This document shows, one piece after another, positions 43,415 to 52,291 of a stretch of 64,000 nt of DNA; positions within the stretch are counted from its first letter, which is position 1; each line of letters opens with the position of its first letter. The DNA is taken from the NCBI RefSeq assembly GCF_002744175.1, contig NZ_NKHF01000023.1:79846-143845 (forward strand), read 5' to 3'. The notes beneath the pieces are model-generated. The model was not told where the DNA came from. It searched no databases and was given only the letters and a program-made list of their open reading frames with translations. The DNA is from Pseudoalteromonas piscicida. GTDB lineage: Bacteria > Pseudomonadota > Gammaproteobacteria > Enterobacterales > Alteromonadaceae. The position numbers and the translations under genes were made by a program.

Positions 43415-44206
43415 ATGAAAACACATTTATTGATTGCAGCCGTGCTTATGGCCGCAAGTGCAGCGCAGGCCAAAAGCACTGACGCAAAAAAAGAAGGTCA
43501 CGGCTATTTGGCCATTGGTTACGGGATAAATTACAACAGCGATATTTACAATAATGCCGAGACCTCGTTTTCGCCCACTGTACATGGCGCCTACTATTTT
43601 AGTAATGGTCTATTTGTCGAATTTCCAGGCCGCGCTGAGAAGTTTGACCCAGCACTTGCACTCGGTTATCAGTTTTATGAAACAGAAAATTGGGAATTTG
43701 ATGCCCTACTCTCAACCGCTCATGGGCGAATAAATTACCGTTTTGGCGGGACTCGCTATGAGCTAAACACTTCGTCTTATCTTGGGGTAAGAGCTACAGG
43801 GGATGTATTTGGCTTACAAATTAGAGCTATTGTTGCACCAAAAGTGATTAACTCAGATTATTCAGATGGTCGCTACGCTTCATTATGGTTCTCTAAACCC
43901 TGGCAATACAAAAACTGGCACTTTTATGGCGCAGTCGGTGCACAATACCGAAACTCGGCTATGTTAGATTATTACTACGGTGGCGCACCATTTAAAGGTT
44001 ACGATGCCAAAGGCGGGGCTAATCTTAGGATAAAGCTCGGATTTTCACGCGCTTTAACAGAAAATTGGATAGTCGATGGCCACGTCAGCTACACCAAATA
44101 TGCATCAGGTATTATGGATAGTCCTATCACTAAAGCAATTGTCAGTTTTAACGATAGAATTGAGCATGGTGAAAGCATTGGCTTGTCACTTAGCTACATA
44201 TTTTAA
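43415..44206 (+). CDS. MipA/OmpV family outer-membrane protein (module 1)
   Basis: A 263-residue beta-barrel porin-like protein with a signal MKTHLLIAAVLMAASAAQA and Gly/Tyr-rich strands (e.g. GHGYLAIGYGINYNSDIY, YASLWFSKPWQYKNW), ending in LSLSYIF with terminal Phe. MipA/OmpV proteins are outer-membrane proteins involved in scaffolding or permeability; exact role here is open. It is first in an apparent four-gene operon: the DUF3019 gene starts 10 bp downstream. Paralogue of the gene at 48852. Confidence 0.88.
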   Translation: MKTHLLIAAVLMAASAAQAKSTDAKKEGHGYLAIGYGINYNSDIYNNAETSFSPTVHGAYYFSNGLFVEFPGRAEKFDPALALGYQFYETENWEFDALLSTAHGRINYRFGGTRYELNTSSYLGVRATGDVFGLQIRAIVAPKVINSDYSDGRYASLWFSKPWQYKNWHFYGAVGAQYRNSAMLDYYYGGAPFKGYDAKGGANLRIKLGFSRALTENWIVDGHVSYTKYASGIMDSPITKAIVSFNDRIEHGESIGLSLSYIF

Positions 44207-44216
44207 GGAGCTAAAT

Positions 44217-44588
44217 ATGAAAAAACGACTATTTGGCTTAGCCCTACTGGCAATGCAAACTCAAGCGAAAGAAGAAGTTAACGTCCCCGTATGGACCGTA
44301 AAACCAGGGCAATGTGTTGCGCTCGAACAAGGTCAGCAATGTTTTATCGACCTCTCAGTGACCTGGCAAACCTCTGTGACTGGTAACTTTTGTCTCCATG
44401 CAGATGAAAAAGAGCTGGTTTGTTGGCAGCAGCAAAAAGCCGCGAGTTGGCAAGGCGAGATTTTAGTTGAGAAAGATTTGCTCATTACCTTAGAAGATAA
44501 CAAGGATATTCTCGCAAGCTATACGCTGCAATATGCTTGGGTGTTCAAACAACAAAAAAGTAACGCCGTGCGTTGGCGACTTTTCTAG
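44217..44588 (+). CDS. DUF3019 family exported protein (module 1, 123 aa)
   Basis: A 123-residue protein with a short signal (MKKRLFGLALLAMQTQAK). Matches the DUF3019 pattern: VKPGQCVALEQGQQCFIDLSVTWQT, then LCWQQQ-type Cys, and a final RWRLF. Four Cys are present in two close pairs. ATG 44217 follows GGAG at six bases and is used instead of an upstream frame overlapping the MipA gene. It shares order with the paralogue at 49717. Probably periplasmic; the name is from memory. Function is unknown, but the conserved linkage suggests it works with the two-component system. Confidence 0.75.
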   Translation: MKKRLFGLALLAMQTQAKEEVNVPVWTVKPGQCVALEQGQQCFIDLSVTWQTSVTGNFCLHADEKELVCWQQQKAASWQGEILVEKDLLITLEDNKDILASYTLQYAWVFKQQKSNAVRWRLF

Positions 44589-44596
44589 GAGTAGTT

Positions 44597-45289
44597 GTGG
44601 TAGCCCAGTTAGTCCTAATAGAAGACGATAAAGAATTAGCCCAGTGGCTGAGTGATTACCTCTCTACCAAGGGATTTTCAGTGCGGCTATATCATGATGG
44701 TCAAGACGGGCTGGAGCACGTTTTAGCCTGTCCTCCCGATTTGGTGATTTTAGATGGCATGCTGCCAAGTTTAGATGGTTTTGAAGTCTGCAAACAACTG
44801 CGTCAGTCGCTAAGCATCCCAATATTAATGCTAACAGCAAGGGATGAGGAAATTGATGAAATTATTGGCTTAGAGATGGGTGCTGACGACTATCTCAAAA
44901 AGCCAGTAAGAGGCAGATTATTAGAAACTCGCATAAAAACGCTATTAAGGCGCCATCATCCTCAAGATACCTTTCCCAAACAAACACTTGAGTTTGGTGC
45001 TCTCTATATCAATAAAGAAGACAGAAGCGTTACTCTTGCTGGGCAACCAGTTAACTTATCCAGCAATGAGTTTGATGCGCTTTGGGTACTTGCCAGTAAA
45101 GCCGGAAAAATTGTTACCCGAGATGAGCTTACTAAAGCACTCAGAGGGTTTGATTACGATGGGTTTGACCGCTCTATAGATTTGCGTGTTTCGCGACTGA
45201 GAAAGAAGCTAGGTGATGATGGCCAAAACCCATTTAAAATCAAGACGGTATGGGGTAAAGGATATCAGTTGGCGAAGGACGTGTGGTAA
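44597..45289 (+). CDS. OmpR-family response regulator (module 1)
   Basis: A 230-residue regulator: receiver domain (LVLIEDDKELAQWLSDYL; phosphorylation Asp in PDLVILDGMLPSLDG) and winged-helix domain (SSNEFDALWVLASKAGKIVTRDELTKAL ... DLRVSRLRKKLGDDG...VWGKGYQL). GTG 44597 is preferred: AGGAG lies five bases before it, and translation would begin right after the DUF3019 stop. The stop (45287-45289) overlaps the kinase ATG by one base (TAATG). It likely controls the operon, including its MipA/OmpV gene. Confidence 0.93.
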   Translation: MVAQLVLIEDDKELAQWLSDYLSTKGFSVRLYHDGQDGLEHVLACPPDLVILDGMLPSLDGFEVCKQLRQSLSIPILMLTARDEEIDEIIGLEMGADDYLKKPVRGRLLETRIKTLLRRHHPQDTFPKQTLEFGALYINKEDRSVTLAGQPVNLSSNEFDALWVLASKAGKIVTRDELTKALRGFDYDGFDRSIDLRVSRLRKKLGDDGQNPFKIKTVWGKGYQLAKDVW

Positions 45290-46542
45290 TGTGGCGCTTC
45301 GTGTTTGCTTTGCTTACCATATTAACGCTCGCAAGCGTTATCACAGGTCTGATATTTGACACGCTTATCGCCTCATCCTCAGAGAATAATGAAGCCCACT
45401 ACGATCCACTTAGCACAACCGCACCAATTATTGCCGCAATGGCCAAAGACAACATACCTGAATCACAAATTATTACGATCCCACTGCACCAAACACTAAC
45501 CGCTCAACTTGTACCAAGAACCGACTATCCACTGCCTGTGAGCTTAAGCCGCAAACTCTCTCAGCAGCGGTTTATATACCTCGAAAGCGAATCTTCAGTA
45601 AGTGCTTGCATACTTACAAGCCAAGAAAATGTCTATATTTTAACAATGCAAAAGCAATTACAAACTAAATATGGTCTGCTCATGACCTTGTTATTTTACG
45701 CTATTGTTATCGTTGTTGTCGTCGCCTTTTTAACCCCATTTATTGCCAGACTGTTAAAGCTCAAAAATGCCGCACATCAGCTAGGTAAAGGCAAACTCAA
45801 CGCCCGCGTGCAAGTCGGTACGGTATGGTACTTAAAGGATATCGAGCAAGCGTTTAATCAAATGGCACGGCAAATAGCCGGGTTAATGACTGACATGAAG
45901 CTATTAAGCAGCGGACTTTCTCATGAATTACGTACGCCACTTGCAAGGGTAAGAATGGGGCTAGATACACTGGTTGAAACTCATGATGATGAGCTGCGGG
46001 CACAGTACGAAGATAGGATCAACCAAAACCTTGATGAAATGGAGCAAGTGATTGATGCTATTTTAGATTACGCAAGATTGCAGCACCGCCTTGACGACGT
46101 GGAACTTCAGCCTGTTGACTTGAATGCGATGGCTCGCCTGTTAGCCTATAACGCCCACTATCAGGGCTTAACACTAAAACTGTCGTCAAAACCTTGCTGG
46201 GTCATCGGTGAAGGTCAGTACTTACGCATGCTAATCAATAACTTATTATCTAACGCGATAAAATATGCCAACGCTAAAATATCACTAGAAACCCGAGTCG
46301 ATAATGACAAGGTTAAGCTTATTATTGAAGACGATGGAATAGGTATAAGTAACGAGGTTCGAGACAAAGTGTTACTACCATTTTATCGCGATGATTCTCA
46401 ATCGCAATCAGGGTACGGCATTGGCTTGGCCTTTGTGCAACGTATAGTGACTCGTTTTGGCGGTACCCTTGTAATTCAAAAAAGCCCCGCGCTGGGCGGG
46501 GCCAAAATCACTGTTTCGCTGATACAGACTCAGCAAAAGTAA
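45289..46542 (+). CDS. Sensor histidine kinase (module 1)
   Basis: A 417-residue membrane kinase. Two transmembrane segments (near residues 5-25 and 135-160, the second LMTLLFYAIVIVVVVAFL) flank a short periplasmic domain of about 110 residues; HAMP follows. The H-box is LSHELRTPLARVRMG, N-box MLINNLLSNAIKYA, and the ATP lid EDDGIGI. It should phosphorylate the regulator encoded just before it. The periplasmic loop is too small for a known sensor domain. ATG 45289 overlaps the regulator's stop by one base. Confidence 0.92.
   Translation: MWRFVFALLTILTLASVITGLIFDTLIASSSENNEAHYDPLSTTAPIIAAMAKDNIPESQIITIPLHQTLTAQLVPRTDYPLPVSLSRKLSQQRFIYLESESSVSACILTSQENVYILTMQKQLQTKYGLLMTLLFYAIVIVVVVAFLTPFIARLLKLKNAAHQLGKGKLNARVQVGTVWYLKDIEQAFNQMARQIAGLMTDMKLLSSGLSHELRTPLARVRMGLDTLVETHDDELRAQYEDRINQNLDEMEQVIDAILDYARLQHRLDDVELQPVDLNAMARLLAYNAHYQGLTLKLSSKPCWVIGEGQYLRMLINNLLSNAIKYANAKISLETRVDNDKVKLIIEDDGIGISNEVRDKVLLPFYRDDSQSQSGYGIGLAFVQRIVTRFGGTLVIQKSPALGGAKITVSLIQTQQK
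46478..46502 (-). terminator. Terminator of the beta-propeller lipoprotein gene, inside the kinase coding end
   Basis: Stem GCCCCGC/GCGGGGC with a five-base loop (46484-46502), and a T6 run on the minus strand (46478-46483). It is about 130 bases past the minus gene's stop at 46634 and inside the last ~20 codons of the convergent histidine kinase. Confidence 0.75.
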
Positions 46543-46633
46543 CGTTAACTCTGAAGCTGTGGTAAGCAGTGCTACAGTTCACCACTTGGCAACAAAACAG
46601 TGTACAACAACCTAATATTCGTAGGGAGTTAGA

Positions 46634-48640
46634 TTAATGTGGTCCACTGTTGTCAGCAGGCGTTTGCCAATTACTCTGCCACACGTAGTTACCATGGATA
46701 TAAAGCAGTTTATCACCTTGAATAAGTCCCCTATCCGCTTCGGTGTAACCCAAGGTTTTTTCACTATCCATTGGCGTTGATAAGGCCGCGCGGCTACTAC
46801 CACGATAGGTAAGCGTGGCATCTACCCCTTGGATAATCTCAAACGCCGCCAGATCGTTTTGCATATACCAGTTGTAACTAGAGCCGTTGATTTGCTCGGT
46901 GTTCCAATAAACAATGGGTAGCGTAAACCGTGTTACGGCATCGTTGTCCTTTAGCATTGCTAGGGCGCGGTAATCGTATTCTAGCGGTGTAAATCCCCCA
47001 GCAAATGTATGGGCTTTTAGGAGCTTTGGTTCGGCAGGATTTGCCACATCAAACAAACTCACTTTGGTGCCGGGCTGTACGTTTTCATCAGGATTACCAA
47101 GGTGCTGCCCGACTCCTAATAGTAACCCGTCACCAACGGGGTGTAAGTAGGAAGAAAAACCCGGAATATCTAAACTGCCTGTAATTTTGGGCTCTGCTAT
47201 GCTTGATAAATCGATAACATAGAGCGGATCTATCTGCCTAAAGGTGACAATGTAGGCCGTATCGTCAAAATAGCGCACGGCATAAACATCTTCTTCTACC
47301 AAACCAGTATCTGGGTCTACTTTTCCAATCGGTGTCGGATGCTGGCTGTTCGGCAATGTTGCGACCGTTTTTAGTTCATTTCCTTGTGGTTTAAGAATGT
47401 ATAATTGGTGGCGATTGCCAATGTCGGTATTGTATTGACTCGTCACAACCCGCAGAGCGCCATCTTTTTCATCAAACCGAGTGGCGGCCATCTTGTTACT
47501 CGCTTGAGCAAGTTGCCCTGCCACAGTACCAGTTGCTTGATATGTCACTCCCTCATCGCTCAGCTGAAGCTTGTGCAGCACCAACCCTTTTGGTTCCCAT
47601 ACCGCGGTACTCGCCTCATCGGTGCTATCATCAAACGAATAATTATAGAGATAAACCGCAGTTGCAGACATATAGAAGCCGAACGTTTGAGTACTCACAC
47701 AGGTGGTTTGGACATCATCTGGGTTATGGATGTCAATTTCCGTTACTGTAGTTAGCCCATTGTAACCGTCTTTTTCGGTCGCATCTGTAGGCAAATAACA
47801 ACTATCTGCCGCCACTAAAGGTACTGAGTTTTCTTGCTGTAAGTCTCTAAATTTTGGCAATAAGTCATTAATGTTGCTGTTCATTAACTGGTGGTAGCTG
47901 GCCACTTTATCCGCATGATTAAAGTCGCTAAAACTCAGTGTATGGTCAGCAATCACATACAGTTTATCGCCAATCAGCCGGCTGCCGACCAATGTTCCAT
48001 CAATTTGGTAACGCTTTTCAACTTCAGCCTGTGCCGGTAAAGAAACATCACTAAAAGCCAACTCAATCACGCCTTGATAATTCACTGCGGGCTGAACATC
48101 TTGATCTGCAATATCTTCAGCAAAGCTAAACTCGTAATCCATTAGTACACTGATCAGCTGAGTATCTTGTAGATAGAGGTTTTGATTGGCAAACTCCGAG
48201 TTCGACACCACAAGTTCATTGACTTGAGTTGGGATATTTGTAAGATCCGTATCTAGTACCCGTACAAAGGTTTTGTTTTCCTCTCCCTCATACGCGACAC
48301 TCGTTGAGCCCGCTATAAATAAGTAACGGCCATCAAATTTAATTCGGTCACTTTCCAAGACACCTTCAACTAATTGGTTCGTGCCAGAATATGGTGTGTT
48401 GTCTGTGGCCGCAGGAGGGTTTTCTAAGACATCGTCGCCATTGTTCATGCCGCCGCTGGCTACGAAAATACCGTTTTTGATGAATCGACTAAATTGCTCA
48501 GAAGATGCCGATTGTAGTGGTGCAGAGCTGGTGTTTAGCGCGTTCAACTCTGGTAGTTTATCTTCATCATTATCGCTACTACCACCGCATGCACAAAGGG
48601 TTGCGCTAAGCCCAAAACTCAGCCAAATTTTACCGTTCAT
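46634..48640 (-). CDS. Secreted lipoprotein with C-terminal beta-propeller domain (668 aa)
   Basis: A 668-residue lipoprotein (MNGKIWLSFGLSATLCACGGSSDNDED, lipobox LCAC with a Cys-Gly start). It fits the secreted proteins with a C-terminal beta-propeller distantly related to WD40 (PF09826-like): LFIAGSTSVAYEGEENKTFVRVLDTD, DVYAVRYFDDTAYIVTFRQIDPLYVIDLS, then GYTEADRGLIQGDKLLYIHGNYVWQS at the C-terminus. Several Asp/Asn-rich turns may bind calcium. Likely anchored in the outer membrane. The operon on the other side (module 2) is divergent. Function unknown. Confidence 0.82.
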   Translation of the reverse strand: MNGKIWLSFGLSATLCACGGSSDNDEDKLPELNALNTSSAPLQSASSEQFSRFIKNGIFVASGGMNNGDDVLENPPAATDNTPYSGTNQLVEGVLESDRIKFDGRYLFIAGSTSVAYEGEENKTFVRVLDTDLTNIPTQVNELVVSNSEFANQNLYLQDTQLISVLMDYEFSFAEDIADQDVQPAVNYQGVIELAFSDVSLPAQAEVEKRYQIDGTLVGSRLIGDKLYVIADHTLSFSDFNHADKVASYHQLMNSNINDLLPKFRDLQQENSVPLVAADSCYLPTDATEKDGYNGLTTVTEIDIHNPDDVQTTCVSTQTFGFYMSATAVYLYNYSFDDSTDEASTAVWEPKGLVLHKLQLSDEGVTYQATGTVAGQLAQASNKMAATRFDEKDGALRVVTSQYNTDIGNRHQLYILKPQGNELKTVATLPNSQHPTPIGKVDPDTGLVEEDVYAVRYFDDTAYIVTFRQIDPLYVIDLSSIAEPKITGSLDIPGFSSYLHPVGDGLLLGVGQHLGNPDENVQPGTKVSLFDVANPAEPKLLKAHTFAGGFTPLEYDYRALAMLKDNDAVTRFTLPIVYWNTEQINGSSYNWYMQNDLAAFEIIQGVDATLTYRGSSRAALSTPMDSEKTLGYTEADRGLIQGDKLLYIHGNYVWQSNWQTPADNSGPH

Positions 48641-48700
48641 GATATATTTCCTTGTAAGTTAAGCGTCCACATAAGCCTAAACTTTTGTGCCTGTATTTCT

Positions 48701-48768
48701 GTTACCTTCGCAACTTGTTTTGTTATTTAATGTTACCCTTTATGGTAATTTGTACAGCGGCTGGTAAA
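48701..48768 (+). promoter_or_regulatory. GTTACC / GGTAA repeats upstream of the second MipA operon
   Basis: GTTACC at 48701 and 48732, and GGTAA at 48744 and 48763. GTTACC and GGTAAT at 48732-48749 form an inverted pair around six bases. The set differs from the GATACA repeats of module 1, suggesting a distinct operator for the paralogous regulator. Candidate only. Confidence 0.4.
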
Positions 48769-48851
48769 TTACACTTAGCGTAATAATCTGCTTTGCTTGA
48801 TAACCGATAATAAAAGCCCGTACAAAGCGCAACCCAAACCGGAGTTCCACG

Positions 48852-49727
48852 TTGAATAAGTTATTGATGGCCTTAGCCTTGCTCATTAGCGCTCAGGTAA
48901 ACGCCAACTCAGTGCCATGTGATGCTAACGACAGCGACTGCACGCCTGTTGGTAAATGGCAATTTGGTCTCGCTCTTGGAGCTGGCGTGATCACCAACCC
49001 ACTTCATGATGGGGAAAATATTCCGTTAGTTGTTGTACCTTACGTTAGTTACTACGGCGACAAGGTATTCTTAGATAACGGTACGCTGGGTTACACATTT
49101 TACTACACAGACAAGTTCGATCTCAGCCTAATCGGAACGTTTAACGCAGAGCAAGCCTACTTCGAGAAGTTCCATCCCAATAATATTTTCGTCCAAAAAA
49201 TGGCATTGGACGCTAGCAATGAACTACCTGGTGGGGAATTTGCTGCTGAACAAACGGCTATTTCGATTGATGATATTAAATCAAGAAAGTGGGCACTAGA
49301 TAGTGGCATATTAGCGCATTGGCTGGTCAATGATGAGATCAAAATCAGCGCTTCTTGGCTCACAGATATCACTAATACATACCAAGGTTACAATGCTGAT
49401 ATTGGAGTTAGCTACCGCTTTCGGTTTGACCAATCTCCAAACGCGTATGCATTGATTAAAGCTGGGGTTAAGTGGAAAAGCAGACAATTAGTTGATTACT
49501 ACTACGGTATAGACAAAGCCGACACCCTCAACCGCGAACTTTGGTACGATGCTGGTTCAAGCTTTCAGCCTTATGTCAGCTTTGCCTACTCTTATCCAAT
49601 CAGTAAATCATGGACTTTTAAATTCAATGCTAAATATCAGCAGCTTGATGATGCTATGACGGATAGCCCGATAGTCGAGGATAGTTACTCCGCGACAGTG
49701 TTTGTCGGGGGAAAATATGAATTTTAG
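48852..49727 (+). CDS. MipA/OmpV family outer-membrane protein (module 2)
   Basis: A 291-residue paralogue of the MipA/OmpV gene at 43415, with signal NKLLMALALLISAQVNA. Aromatic-rich strands (NGTLGYTFYYTDKFDLSLIG, DIGVSYRFRFDQSPNAYALIKAG) and a final VFVGGKYEF with terminal Phe match an outer-membrane barrel. The start is TTG 48852, with GGAG seven bases upstream. The end overlaps the start of the next gene (49717), so translation is coupled. Low similarity to the module 1 copy shows long divergence. Confidence 0.85.
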   Translation: MNKLLMALALLISAQVNANSVPCDANDSDCTPVGKWQFGLALGAGVITNPLHDGENIPLVVVPYVSYYGDKVFLDNGTLGYTFYYTDKFDLSLIGTFNAEQAYFEKFHPNNIFVQKMALDASNELPGGEFAAEQTAISIDDIKSRKWALDSGILAHWLVNDEIKISASWLTDITNTYQGYNADIGVSYRFRFDQSPNAYALIKAGVKWKSRQLVDYYYGIDKADTLNRELWYDAGSSFQPYVSFAYSYPISKSWTFKFNAKYQQLDDAMTDSPIVEDSYSATVFVGGKYEF

Positions 49728-50106
49728 GCTGTACTTAATAATAATTATAATTTTCAGCGTACCCAGCCGAGCTTCAACTAAACCAAATAACGGCGTCAAT
49801 CTAGAAATTAAGCCCATTACTTGTATGGTAAAACAAGCGGGGCAACGCTGTGAAATGACAGCAAAAATTGCTTGGCAATCTAGCATGCCAATTAACTTAT
49901 GCCTATTTCAAGAAAACCAAAAATTACAATGCTGGGAGCAAGCCAAGGAGGCAAAATCGACACAACTTATCCAACTCTCAAAATCTATGCTCTTTACCCT
50001 CAAAGATGCTCAAAATAACGTTATTGCTACACAGAATATTGAAGTACACACAAGCGTCAACCAACAGTATAGACGCAAACTCAGAAGCGATTGGAGTGTG
50101 TTTTAA
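49717..50106 (+). CDS. DUF3019 family exported protein (module 2, 129 aa)
   Basis: A 129-residue paralogue of the gene at 44217: signal MNFRLYLIIIIIFSVPSRAS, then LEIKPITCMVKQAGQRCEMTAKIAWQS, LCLFQENQKLQCWEQ and the C-terminal KLRSDWSVF. The four Cys and aromatic/basic pattern correspond to the module 1 protein. The ATG lies inside the end of the MipA gene. Its stop (50104-50106) overlaps the response regulator ATG by one base. Function unknown. Confidence 0.75.
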   Translation: MNFRLYLIIIIIFSVPSRASTKPNNGVNLEIKPITCMVKQAGQRCEMTAKIAWQSSMPINLCLFQENQKLQCWEQAKEAKSTQLIQLSKSMLFTLKDAQNNVIATQNIEVHTSVNQQYRRKLRSDWSVF

Positions 50107-50795
50107 TGGCCAAAATATTGCTCGTTGAAGATGATATTAAACTGGCGGAGCTAACCGCAAAATTTCTTACCCATAACGGCTTCGAAGTCGTACAACTGCA
50201 CAATGGCATTAACGCCATCAAAGCCATTGAAGCAGAAAAACCAGATCTGTTAATTTTGGACATTATGCTCCCAGGCCTTGATGGCTTTTCTATTTGTAAA
50301 GCTGCTCGTAGCGAGTTTACCGGTCCAGTGCTATTTCTTACCGCCAAAGACAGCGACTTTGACCATGTTAAAGGACTGGAGATCGGCGCTGATGATTACA
50401 TTATCAAACCAGTAGAGCCTTATGTTTTATTAGCAAGACTCAACGCGCTATTAAGACGCACGCAAAACGACGAAGTGCAATCTGACTCTATCACCCTCGG
50501 GGAGTTACAGATCGATAAATCAGACCGTAAAGTCTATTTGGCCGGAGACGAGGTTGAACTCACAAGCTATGAATTTGATTTACTGAAGACACTTGCAGGC
50601 CATGCCGGTGAAACGCTAAGTCGAGACTATATTTACAAACATGTTGTTGGCCGCGAATACGACGGATTAGACAGGAGCGTTGATGTACGCATTAGCCGTC
50701 TACGAAAAAAACTCGGTGACAATTTAGAACAACCTGCTCGACTCATTACCGTTTGGGGTAAAGGTTACCTATGTTCTAAGTCGGCATGGGGTTAG
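50106..50795 (+). CDS. OmpR-family response regulator (module 2)
   Basis: A 229-residue regulator with a receiver (AKILLVEDDIKLAELTAKFL; phosphorylation Asp in PDLLILDIMLPGLDGF) and a winged helix (TSYEFDLLKTLAGHAGETLSRDYIYKHVV ... DVRISRLRKKLGDN ... VWGKGYLC). ATG 50106 is used, and a longer upstream frame is rejected because of the one-base stop/start overlap with DUF3019. It is paralogous to 44597. Residues in the recognition helix region differ, consistent with separate operators. Confidence 0.93.
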   Translation: MAKILLVEDDIKLAELTAKFLTHNGFEVVQLHNGINAIKAIEAEKPDLLILDIMLPGLDGFSICKAARSEFTGPVLFLTAKDSDFDHVKGLEIGADDYIIKPVEPYVLLARLNALLRRTQNDEVQSDSITLGELQIDKSDRKVYLAGDEVELTSYEFDLLKTLAGHAGETLSRDYIYKHVVGREYDGLDRSVDVRISRLRKKLGDNLEQPARLITVWGKGYLCSKSAWG

Positions 50796-50802
50796 TTTAT
50801 TT

Positions 50803-52041
50803 GTGCTAAAACTATTACTCAGCCTCTATTTGGCTGTGTTTGCCAGCATTGTTGTTATCAACCAAGTAAGCGAAGCTATTTGGTCTCATTGGGTGCACTC
50901 CGCACCCGATGAATTGCGCCATGCCAAAACCATTGCCAATACACTTAAATCCAGTATTTCCCCCAGCAACTTACCAACTGAGTCAGAGACCATCAAAATA
51001 CTCGATATGGATGATGTTGCTTGGCTGCCAGAACAAGCCAACACATTAGTTCAAGGTGGAATACTAACCAGCTTTGACGACGAGGGCAGCGCTTGGCTAA
51101 CTTTCAAAGTGCCCGACTCAACGCTGCTGTTACAACTCGGCCCACTGGCTCCCGCTACATCCGCCGCCCGTAAACAATGGCTCATCAAGATACTCTCATA
51201 CGCTGTATTGGCATTTATACTCATGTTATGGATAAGACCGCTCTGGCTAGATTTACTGCAATTGCGATATATCACCAAGAGCCTGACCCAAGGTCAACTT
51301 CCCGCCAATACTAAGCGTTCACGTTTTTCTGCCATTTCTAATTTAACCGAGCAGATCCGCGACTTAGCATCACAAGTAGCAAGACTGATTGAAAACCAAA
51401 AACTACTCGTTAATGCCGTTTCTCACGACTTACGCACGCCACTTGCCAGGCTCAAATTTGCGCTAGCTATGCTACCGGACCAAAGCCGCGAACAAGCAGA
51501 GGATATGGCGGACGATGTAGTAGAAATGGAAGCCATGATTGATGAAATGCTAGCCTACGCACGGTTAGAGTTCGAAGTAGAAAAGCTTGAGATAACACCA
51601 CTTAACCTATGTGAACTTGTCGACGACCAGATAAGTAAACTCAGTAAGCTTACTGACAAAACAATCACGTTCAATAAAACGAGCCACCCCGTTACCATCT
51701 CTGGCAACCTACATTATTTATCTCGAGCCATACAAAACATTGTACAAAATGCCGATAAGTACGGTCGCTCAAACATCGAAATTAGCCTTGAATGTGACAA
51801 AAGCAACGCTTACCTTCATATCGAGGATGATGGCGACGGGATCCCAAAGTCACAGTGGGAATCGGTTTTTATTCCCTTCTCTCGCTTAGATGAAAGTCGC
51901 AGTAAAGATAACGGTGGTTATGGTCTCGGGTTAGCTATCGTGCGTAAAATTGTAATCTGGCATAAAGGCAGTTGTCACGTTGGGTTTTCCGAGTTGGGCG
52001 GTGCTAAATTTACGCTAACATTCGATAAAACCGAGACTTAG
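50803..52041 (+). CDS. Sensor histidine kinase (module 2)
   Basis: A 412-residue kinase with N-terminal and central membrane segments (LKLLLSLYLAVFASIVVINQV and LIKILSYAVLAFILMLWI) flanking a periplasmic domain of about 105 residues. H-box AVSHDLRTPLARLKF, N-box AIQNIVQNADKYG, and the ATP lid EDDGDGIPKSQWE, followed by GGYGLGLAIVRKI. Start GTG 50803. It pairs with the adjacent regulator. The sensing domain shares no obvious sequence with that of module 1, so a different stimulus is likely. Confidence 0.92.
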   Translation: MLKLLLSLYLAVFASIVVINQVSEAIWSHWVHSAPDELRHAKTIANTLKSSISPSNLPTESETIKILDMDDVAWLPEQANTLVQGGILTSFDDEGSAWLTFKVPDSTLLLQLGPLAPATSAARKQWLIKILSYAVLAFILMLWIRPLWLDLLQLRYITKSLTQGQLPANTKRSRFSAISNLTEQIRDLASQVARLIENQKLLVNAVSHDLRTPLARLKFALAMLPDQSREQAEDMADDVVEMEAMIDEMLAYARLEFEVEKLEITPLNLCELVDDQISKLSKLTDKTITFNKTSHPVTISGNLHYLSRAIQNIVQNADKYGRSNIEISLECDKSNAYLHIEDDGDGIPKSQWESVFIPFSRLDESRSKDNGGYGLGLAIVRKIVIWHKGSCHVGFSELGGAKFTLTFDKTET

Positions 52042-52291
52042 CCCATTGATGCTTGTAATTTTTCTATCAAAATGAAACTACGTGGTTTACCCTAAGCATT
52101 AATTTATCCCACTGTGCTTAATTACGTAACCGAGCTTAGCGTTAGAATATACGTAAATTAATCGGGTAACTTATTGGTTGGCAGTTATAAAACGATAAGT
52201 CTTACCTTATTAATGAAAGATAAAGCTCTCACATGCTCAGCATTAATGCAGGGTCGTATTTAAAGCACACTCTTTACACTAGGTACTCAAA

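Noticed and set aside
46484..46502. Possible attenuator for the module 1 histidine kinase
   Set aside because: The T-run is on the minus strand only, so it fits a terminator for the convergent beta-propeller gene better.
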